A stretch of DNA of 64,000 bases from Brachypodium distachyon (lineage: Eukaryota; Streptophyta; Magnoliopsida; Poales; Poaceae). The notes below the pieces were generated by a model. The model was not told the DNA's origin and did no database searches. It saw nothing but the letters and a program-made list of their open reading frames with translations. A program made the position numbers and the translations under genes. The stretch spans positions 19,768,501 through 19,832,500 of the forward strand of contig NC_016132.3 of assembly GCF_000005505.3 (NCBI RefSeq), written 5' to 3'. This document shows positions 56,979 through 64,000 of this stretch, piece by piece; position 1 is the stretch's first letter, and the number at the start of each line of letters is the position of its first letter.

Positions 56979-58954
56979 ATGGACGGGAAGCGGAGGCCGA
57001 ATCCCGCCGTCCCCCGACGGCCCCCGTCGCCTCCCCGCGCCCGAGCCGCCCTGGACGACACATCGAGGCCGTCCGCTGCGTCCCATCGGGGCCCTTCACC
57101 TACCCGCGCCCTAGCCGCCATGGACGGCGCACCGAGAAACTCCGCACCTGCTGCTGTCCACGCCGACGCCGCCGTCGCAAGGAAGATCCCCAACCCCGAG
57201 AGCTTGAAGCGCAAGGAGAGGTGCCACCGGGCCGCGGAGGCGAAGAAGTCGCAGGAGGATGCCACTGCTCGAGCCCTTGCCGCCGCCAAGGAAGAAGATG
57301 CCATCGTTGCTGAGGCGGCGCATAACCAGCAGTTGGCCGCCCAGAATCAACAGTTGGCCGCCCAACAGGCTCTCTTCCTGTACAACCGGCAGGCCGTGGC
57401 GGCGGCATTTGCCCAACAAGCGGCCGTGAGTCAATCTTCAGGGAACCGCCTTCCTCGAAGCATGTCGCCGCCCGTGTCATCTCCGACATACGGCTCCGGG
57501 CCTGCAATGGGACCTTTCTCTCCATGCATCCAGTCCCCGGAGGTGGGCGACTCGATGTCGTTTGTGGGTGCACCGTCGGCTCTCGACCTCAATGCCATGA
57601 ACAGCCCCGGTGACTCGCCAATGATGCAATGGATGCCTCCATCCGCCCGCGATCTCCCTGATGGTCGGAATCTGTTCAGTTCTCCCTCCCCGACGGCCGT
57701 GTCACTGGATGCCCGGAATGTGTTTGATGAATTGTCACCGACGAATGAGGTACATATTTCACTAATTCAATTGTTGTCTTTTCAAATAAATTGATGGGGC
57801 TTGATCGATGCCATATTTTTGGATCACAATAGGCATACTATGATGATGAAGAATCATTGCAAGAGATGATACGACATGGTGGGCAGCAAGATGGTCGGCA
57901 AGAGGAAGACGAAGATGGTGGCCATAGTGGGCAGCAAGATGATGAGCTAGATGGAGAGGAAAATGGTGAGCAGGATGAAGAGTTTGATTATATGGGAAAG
58001 AGTACGTTCGAAGAAGAACTAGCTCAAGTAGCCTCAGAAACAGCAAGTCGCACCAAGAGGACCGGATCATACACGGAGGATGAAGATAAGTTGTTGTGTG
58101 ATGCATGGCTAACAATTGGACAAGACCCAATTGCCCGGGCCGAGCAAAAGGGTGGTGCATATTGGAAGCGCATACATGAGTACTTCCACAAGTACAAGAG
58201 CCACATTCCGTACTCATTTGAAAGTGATCGCAATGAAAACTCTTTGACCCATCGGTGGCAACATATCCTAGCTGAATGCAACAAGTACACCGCTGCCTAT
58301 AATAGTGTGAAGAACCGCCCCGTGAGTGGAGTTGGCATGGCTTCACAAGTGATCCAAGCAATGGATGCCTTCCGGGCTATGAACAATGGCAAGAAATTCA
58401 ACTTATCTCATTGTTGGATCAAGCTTCACAAGGCTCCTAAATGGATTGATCTAGTTGCTTCTCTCAAAATCCAAGCCAAGAATGCTGCTCAAGGGAAGAA
58501 AAGAAGCAATGATGGGATACCAATTGATCTTGAAGCTGGTGAAATAAGTGGGGGTTTGGGGAAGCGTTCAGATCGACCCCAGGGAAAGAAGCTTTCGAAG
58601 GATGACTTGAAGCGTGAGGCCTCCACTATTGCCTTGCAAGAATCATTGAAAGAGATGGTTTCTGTTAAAGAGGCCTCAAGTGGAAAGAGAGGGGAAATTC
58701 GAGAACTCAAGAAAGATGAGCGCTTCAAAAGCTTCATGGACATGATTCAAGAGAAGTACCGTGGAGATGCAACTGTTGCCACTGACCTGGCCGCCGCTGC
58801 CAAGCTGGATGCAACTCCAAGAGCCAAAGAAGTGGAGCTCAAGATGTTGATGGAGGAGAACCGGATCATAAGGATGGATTTGAGCCCCTTGGATGATGTG
58901 GCGAGAGCTTGGTACATCAAGAAGAAGAAAGAGATCGCGGATCAACAAACTTGA
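56979..58954 (+). CDS. PIF/Harbinger ORF1: Myb/SANT-like DNA-binding protein
   Basis: Exons 56979-57749 and 57833-58954 splice in frame to 630 aa. The N-terminal ~250 residues are Pro/Ala-rich with a Gln/Ala-rich helix (HNQQLAAQNQQLAAQQA). Exon 2 begins with an acidic Gln/Asp/Glu stretch, then a Myb/SANT-like trihelix region at about 335-410 (YTEDEDKLLCDAWLTIGQDP, AYWKRIHEYFHKYK, LTHRWQHI). The C-terminal part is charged and helical like the NAM-associated C-terminal domain (KREASTIALQESLKEMV, WYIKKKKEI). Such proteins act with the Harbinger transposase in binding element ends; in annotation they often appear as glutathione S-transferase T3-like, a misnomer. The frame is completely open, although the partner transposase is truncated. 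The start at 56979 is the ATG that begins the charged region; the frame is also open upstream. Confidence 0.8.
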
Positions 58955-58984
58955 AGCTACCCTGTTATGCATTTTCTTCTCATA

Positions 58985-59445
58985 TTCTCATGTGAGAGAT
59001 GTCAGATTTAGAACCTACATATGCTGTGAGAGATGTCAGATTTTGAACCTATATATGCTGTGAGACATGCCAGATTTTGAACCTATATATATGCTGTGAG
59101 ATATGTCAGATTTTTAAACCTATAAATGTTGCTAGTTTTGAACCTATATATGCTGTGAGATATGTCAGATTTTTGATAAAGATTTATACTGTGATTTTTA
59201 CAAATAGCTATGATGTGAGTTTTATCAAATAGATATGCTGTGATTTTTGATAAAGAGGTGATTTTCTACACAGAGCTTTGATGTAATTTCTGAGAAAGAA
59301 CTATGATGTGATTTCTGAGAAAGAACTATGCTGTGATTTCTACACAGAGCTATGCTGTGATTTCTCAGAAAGAACTATGCTGTGATTTCTACACAGAGCT
59401 TTGATGTAATTTCTCAGAAAGAACTATGCTGTGATATTCTGATTA
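58985..59445. repeat. Minisatellite in the Harbinger element
   Basis: The left half repeats units of about 40-45 bp with ATGCTGTGAGAGATGTCAGA and TTTTGAACCTATATATG. The right half alternates GTGATTTCTACACAGAGC and GTGATTTCTCAGAAAGAAC, each about 30-35 bp. It directly follows the ORF1 stop. Confidence 0.75.
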
Positions 59446-59580
59446 CAGCGAGATCTCTCAGGTTAGCTAGGATTTATCAATTATCATGTCAACTTATTGA
59501 TGCTAGCACAACCAACATCTGTACTAGTTGCAGTGTAGGTATATTTGTATACAACCAAGATTGTTTCAGTTCAGAAAACA

Positions 59581-59730
59581 AGCTTCAGTTCAGAAAACTG
59601 GCTCCTCGCGTCTGGCTTCTCCACTGCGCTCTTCAGATCAAAAGAGCTTCAGTTCAGAAAACTGGCTCCTTGCGTCTGGCTTCTCCATTGCGCTCTTCAG
59701 TTCAAAAGAGCTTCAGTCGCCGGCTCCTCC
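59581..59730. repeat. 64-bp tandem repeat, about 2.3 units
   Basis: AGCTTCAGTTCAGAAAACTG starts at 59581 and again at 59645. A truncated third unit starts at 59709 (AGCTTCAGTCGCCGGC). The repeats lie within the interior of the Harbinger derivative. Confidence 0.8.
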
Positions 59731-60118
59731 ACCGCACCAACCCCGCCCTCGAAGGCTCCTGCACTGCGTAGACCTCACCATCACCGGCTCCACCGCGCCT
59801 ACCCCGACCCCAACCTCGACTTCACAGGCTCCTGCACCGCGCCGACCCCGACCTCGCCGTCGCCGGCCCTCCTTGACGCCTGGCGCCTCCTAGAGCTCCA
59901 CCGCCTCTACACACGTGCCAATCTCGCCGTCGCCGGCCCTCCTCGCCTGCCATTGTTGACGCTGGTCGGCTTCGACACAGTGCGAGCTCCACCACCAACG
60001 AGGTGTTCGGTCTTTCGCCCCAACAAGCTTTCTTGGTAAATTAAATCTCAAACTCCGTCTGATGATTCTCTTTAGTATATTTTTCTCATTTATGTTGCAT
60101 GATTCTGCTTCGTAGATC

Positions 60119-60307
60119 ATGTCAGACGATCTTGAGTTGTTTTTCTTCAATGAGTTCATTAATACATCGTCCGACGACTCCTCCGATGATGACAGTGAAT
60201 TATTGCTTGCGACTGCTCTTGTCCTATATGATAACCAACAGAGTTCCATTTCAAGGTTCAGGGGATCGATTCAAGGGCACGCAATGCTAGACCGCAACAC
60301 ATTTTGA
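60119..60307 (+). pseudogene. Truncated PIF/Harbinger transposase (N-terminal fragment only)
   Basis: A 62-aa frame starting MSDDLELFFFNEF has an acidic Ser/Asp run (SSDDSSDDDSE) and then the phrase FRGSIQGHAMLDRNTF before a stop. Harbinger (HARBI1-like, DDE) transposases of grasses begin similarly and continue through an RGSI.GH..LNR motif into the DDE domain, absent here. The rest is missing up to the right end of the element, so the catalytic part was lost by internal deletion. Confidence 0.65.
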
Positions 60308-60768
60308 AGCTATACTAGAATCCCAGTTCAGTTCGGATTCTGCAATAGCCTTATTGTTCAGCTATACTTTTTCTTGAGCTTTTGTTGAGCTATACTAGAA
60401 GCTATATGTGGTGTGATTTTGCTATGTTCAACGTTCACGGTTTCAGTTCAGACAGTTCGTACCCATGTTTATTTATCATTAGCTATCTTTATGTCATTAA
60501 TTTGTATGTTTTTAAATTCAAATAAAGTATGCATGTGTGCTAGCAAGAAATGCAAAAAAAAACGCATTTTCGGACATGTAGATGTCCGTTTGGGGGACGC
60601 CATTGGGTGATGGTGAGGACGGACATTGGGCGGACACACGTCCGTTTGGGGTACACCATTGGGTGATGGGGGCGGACACTGGACGGACACATGTCCATTT
60701 GCTTTCCCAAACGGACAAAAAAAGAACATTTGGGAGAGAAATTTGGGATAGTCCATTGGAGATGCTCT

Positions 60769-62118
60769 TATAGACGGAGAGGTAGAGCTGGTGGAGCGCC
60801 GTCATCATTGGCAGGGGCGGAGCTGGGCCTGGTTCTATTCTACCTGGGCTGTTGCACCGGTCCAGCAAAGTAAGAGAAAGCAACAGTATTAAGAAATGAG
60901 ACCACACTTAAGATGTGTTAGTCCATTAGAACCAGCAGGCCCAAGAAAGCACCACCCAGCCCAGGGAGAAGCAAGCCTGCTCGAAGCCATTAGCCAAGCC
61001 CGAGCCGCACGAGAGCAGTCGATCGATCCCCAAGTTTTTACACTACTTTGCCGCCTCTTAGTCTGTTTCATCTGGACCCTCTCCTCCAAAAAAATTTAAA
61101 AATCCCCCGAACCCTATTCCCCAATCGCACAACTAGGATCTCCAAGGCACCATGACTGGCATATCCTTCACCAGTCGGCCCCCGGCATCGCCTCTCCATT
61201 GATTGCCCCAATTTCTCATCGAGGCATGCAAATTTCTTCTCTATTTCTTTCTCTTTCTATGAATCTTGTATGTCAATTACCTAGAGCCATCGGTAGGATT
61301 AGATGATTATTGGTGCAAAATTGCTAGTATCTATTTAAACCATGTGTTTGTGTCAGTGATAATATACTTATTTTTCTTTGAGAAAACGCAAAGCTTGCGT
61401 CTCGATGCATTGATAGAAAGAATATATTTACAAGCACAAAAACTGGTCAACACAACCGATCACTCAAAACAAGAACACGACCAATGGCCGCGAAACTATC
61501 CGCAGGGGAGCGGTGATATGGTGGAGCAATGTTCAGGACGAGCGCAGCGATCGGTGGCACGAGGCTTCTGCAGTTGTTGATCGACACGCCTCACGAGCTT
61601 GTCTTTGAGTTCTGCGAGGCCGGCGGGCCGCGACGTCTTCTTCGCTATCCTGTACTTTTGTGTTTTTGACATTTAGTCATGCGGTTGTTACCGATAATAT
61701 ACTTATATAATGGTCATATTTTAGTTTGCAATTAAAAAAAATCTCACATGTTCAAGTTAGCACCATGCTTGCTCCATTCCTGGCTCCGCAACTGGTCATC
61801 GGCAGGAGCTTCACAGACGGAAGGAAGAGTTCAAACGCAATCGATGTTGGTGCACAACACAGAGACGAGGTCCAAGCTGTCAAAGAACTGAAATTTGGGG
61901 GTCAAACATGAAATTTACTATAAAAAAAAAGACACGTTAGTTACGGAAGACGGTTTTTCTTTTGCTTTTCTTATCTAAAGCAGTGAACAGAATACGGTCC
62001 TTGTGGTTACTTCGACTGTAAGTAATATTCTCCGTTAAACCAAAATGCAACAGTGCACTGAGTCGCTTTGCTAGCTTGCCAACCGCAATTCAGCAACACT
62101 GGGCATGGCATCAGCGAT
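60769..62118. other. Interval between the Harbinger derivative and the F-box gene
   Basis: No supported gene. At about 61376-61480 the sequence TTTGAGAAAACGCAAAGCTTG followed by TCGATGCATTGATAGAAAG resembles the 3' tail of a minus-strand LINE fragment, but no ORF or target duplication supports it. The segment next to 62119 should contain the F-box 3' UTR. Confidence 0.45.
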
Positions 62119-63465
62119 TCAGCGGTGTCTCCTCCCGGGCCGGCGATGGGCAGTACAAGCCTGCAAAGCCGGCGGCCACGGCAGCTCGTATGGATACACA
62201 TCCCCGGCACACCTGATCCTCTCGTCCGCGCGCTCCACCTGCATCGTGTCTAGCTCCACGGAGACGATCCAGCAGGGCTCCTCCTCCCTTTTCGGCGCGA
62301 CGAGGACGAACCTTGCGTTCGCCGCGACGATCATGGCCGCCGTAAGCTCCTGGAAATGCCACTCCTCGCGCCCCGGGAGCCCGAGCGTCGCCTCGGAGAT
62401 GTCCACGCGCCTCTCCGGCACCCAATCTCCCAGGCCCTGGTGCCGCGCGAAGACCGTGAGCTCGTTGCCGGTCAAGCGTACCACGCGCGACGCCGCGCCT
62501 TCGCCTTGGACGACACGGAAGGTGGACGCGTCCGTCGCTGTTTCGAGGCCGGTCCCTGGGAACGTGACGAGCGAGTAATTCATGGTGGCCTCGTCGAGTG
62601 CCAGCACGGCGCCGTCCTCCTCCTCCGGCTCCTTCTCCATCGCCCAGTAGAATGACCCGTTCGCCCGCCCCGCGAAACTGAGCTCCAGGTAGCCCAGAAG
62701 CTCGATGTCGGCGCTCTTCTCCGGCTCGCGCCAGCCGGTGCCGGAGTGGAACACGAGGGCGGACGGCACGTCGCGGCTGTAATCGTCGGCGCAGTCGTAG
62801 AGCGAGGCGACCACTCGGAAGTTCGAGATGCCGATGCTGCTGCGGCCATGGCCACCGCCGGTACTCTCGCCGTCAAGCAGGAAGAGGCCGAAGAACTTAC
62901 CCCCGGTCGGGGCAAGGATTCCCTGGCACCGCCGCGTGAGCGGCTCGCAGACGAGCAGGTCGTCGAGGTAGCACCGGCTGTCCAACTCTGAGCGCGTCTC
63001 GCAGCGGTGGAAGAGGAGGAGGCCGCCGCGGCTGTCGACCAATTCCCAATAGCTGCTGTTGGTGCTGCCGCCGTACTCCGCTGGCGCCGGGTCGGGGAGG
63101 AAGTCCAGCGAGAAGCGGCACGGGTCGAGGCCGATCAGGGCGTCCCTGGAGCTAGAGGGGGCCGGCAGGAAGACGTGGCCGCCCGTGTTGCGGTTGCAGG
63201 GATCGACGACGTCGTGGTAGTAGTGGCCGGCGACGTGGGGCGCGTGGAGGGAGCGGAAGCGGGAGAGGAAGCGGGGCTCCGCGATGATGCGGCGCCAGGG
63301 CTTGCAGGTGAAGGCTGCGTGGATGAGGTCGAAGGAAGAGCCCACGCGGAGGAGGACGAGCTCCAGGACATGGTCGGGGAGGTCGTTCATGCCCGCCGGC
63401 CCCGACGCTCTCTTGGCCTTGGCCTTGGTCTTGTTCTTGCGGCGGCGCTGTCCCTCTGTCGCCAT
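62119..63465 (-). CDS. F-box protein (grass-expanded type)
   Basis: Intronless, 448 aa. Predicted substrate-recognition subunit of an SCF E3 ubiquitin ligase, binding SKP1 through its F-box. A basic N-terminus (RRRKNKTKAKAKR) precedes the F-box at about 27-68 (LPDHVLELVLLRVGSSFDLI, then CKPWRRII and FLSRF). The remainder forms a beta-rich domain typical of grass F-box proteins (repeats of the type SFYWAME, SALVFHSGTGW, LTVFARHQ) without canonical LRR or Kelch signatures. The start is the first ATG (63465); the C-terminal basic tail (HRRPGRRHR) is short. Such genes are numerous and fast-evolving in grasses, so the target cannot be inferred. Confidence 0.85.
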   Translation of the reverse strand: MATEGQRRRKNKTKAKAKRASGPAGMNDLPDHVLELVLLRVGSSFDLIHAAFTCKPWRRIIAEPRFLSRFRSLHAPHVAGHYYHDVVDPCNRNTGGHVFLPAPSSSRDALIGLDPCRFSLDFLPDPAPAEYGGSTNSSYWELVDSRGGLLLFHRCETRSELDSRCYLDDLLVCEPLTRRCQGILAPTGGKFFGLFLLDGESTGGGHGRSSIGISNFRVVASLYDCADDYSRDVPSALVFHSGTGWREPEKSADIELLGYLELSFAGRANGSFYWAMEKEPEEEDGAVLALDEATMNYSLVTFPGTGLETATDASTFRVVQGEGAASRVVRLTGNELTVFARHQGLGDWVPERRVDISEATLGLPGREEWHFQELTAAMIVAANARFVLVAPKREEEPCWIVSVELDTMQVERADERIRCAGDVYPYELPWPPALQACTAHRRPGRRHR

Positions 63466-64000
63466 GGAATGGAAACCAACAGTTCTGGACGCACTTGTTT
63501 CGTTTTGTTTGTGCTGCTCTTGGGCGGTCTTCGCGCGTCAATTTGTATGCGTGTTGGAAGGAATCGAGACTGGTCGGTCTCAGCTGTTGTGCGCGTCCAC
63601 TATCTCCGCGCATGAGTGGCGACCAAGTTTCCTTAGGCAGACCAATAGCCAAGTTCACGGAAAAGTCAAAAAATCGCACAATAGCTAGCTTTTGGGTCAT
63701 TCCAGCAGCCGGAAAATAGTTTTGCTCACGAGCTCAATTGTACTGCTACCTCCTGTTATAAAATTAAGCAATTTCAAGAAGAGTATGTCTATACCCAGGC
63801 GTCTGGTTTTTGAGAAAAAACAGTCACCTGGTTAGATAAAAAAAACCAGGCGTCTGGAAATACTTCTGAAAGCAGTCACATGTTAGTTTCAAGAAAAATC
63901 AGGCACGGAAAGAATCCAAAAGACTAGAACAAAACAAGTTTTTTGATCATGGATAAATTCACACTATGACTGCCCAATGACAAATTTCAGAACAAATTTC
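63466..64000. other. Upstream flank of the F-box gene
   Basis: Should contain its promoter and 5' UTR on the minus strand. I see no clear TATA box and no other feature. The words CAGGCGTCTGG and CAGTCAC recur twice near 63797-63880. Confidence 0.4.

Larger units (their letters stand above)
56665..60768 (+). mobile_element. PIF/Harbinger-type transposon, internally deleted
   Basis: About 4.1 kb. The left end AGAGCATCTCCAATGGGCTA and the inverted right end AGAGCATCTCCAATGGACTA differ at one position. Subterminal regions are rich in repeated CGGACA, GGGTGATGG and TTTGGG words (60590-60720). If the terminus is taken as GAGCATCTCC, the flanking triplets are TCA and TTA, near the family's 3-bp target but imperfect. 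It carries an open Myb/SANT-like ORF1 and only the start of the transposase, so it could move only with transposase supplied from elsewhere. Confidence 0.75.

Noticed and set aside
61376..61580. Possible 5'-truncated LINE tail on the minus strand
   Set aside because: Word similarity to LINE 3' ends only; no ORF, weak poly(T) and no target duplication.
63007..63615. 202-codon ORF on the plus strand
   Set aside because: Antisense shadow of the F-box gene.
1..64000. CRISPR arrays, operons, ribosome binding sites, prophage
   Set aside because: None seen. The sequence is plant nuclear DNA with spliced genes, and the tandem repeats present lack the regular repeat-spacer pattern.

Overview
The window looks like nuclear DNA of a grass, most likely a Pooideae species with a compact genome. 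Genes contain GT-AG introns and the families are those of plants (group III WRKY factors, ATL-type RING-H2 ligase, alpha-expansin, type 1 lipid transfer protein, F-box). Coding exons are GC-rich in AT-rich surroundings. There are many short CTCCCTCCGT-ended Stowaway MITEs, two L1-type LINEs and a PIF/Harbinger derivative, but I recognise no LTR retrotransposon. The species cannot be fixed from sequence alone.

Layout. 1-5080: AT-rich, gene-free, with small MITEs. 5081-12280: two group III WRKY genes in tandem on the plus strand, separated by a nested pile of MITEs and SINE-like inserts. 14154-17080 (minus): a four-exon gene for a single-pass membrane protein of unknown function, with two oppositely oriented copies of one Stowaway family in its last intron. 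18902-19363: a small intronless orphan ORF. 21261-21957: a TA-flanked element with related ends. 22179-28988: a full-length LINE (LINE-A, plus strand) with a target-site duplication, an ORF2 broken by one in-frame stop and an ORF1 broken by frameshifts. 29710-30345 (minus): an ATL-type RING-H2 gene. 30656-36068: a tandem segmental duplication, the second copy interrupted by a MULE-like element with about 100-bp inverted ends. 37372-44249 (minus): a second full-length LINE (LINE-B) with a 17-bp target-site duplication, of a different lineage (DUF4283/CCHC ORF1, RNase H at the end of ORF2) and badly decayed.

45476-49390: a tandem duplication of a lipid transfer protein gene. The distal copy is intact with all eight cysteines; the proximal copy is a pseudogene with a shifted start and a 17-bp deletion. 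53476-54719: a three-exon alpha-expansin gene. 56665-60768: a PIF/Harbinger-type element that keeps an open two-exon Myb/SANT-like ORF1 but only the first ~60 codons of its transposase. 62119-63465 (minus): an intronless F-box gene.

The host genes do not form a pathway or operon. Plausible roles are transcriptional response (WRKY), protein turnover (RING-H2, F-box), and cell-wall or extracellular work (expansin, LTP). I found no clearly new molecular system. The most interesting material is structural: the WRKY pair with different introns and heptapeptides, the foldback MITE pair in an intron, the LINE with a single ORF2 stop, the deletion-derivative Harbinger element with open ORF1, and the LTP pair caught during pseudogenisation.
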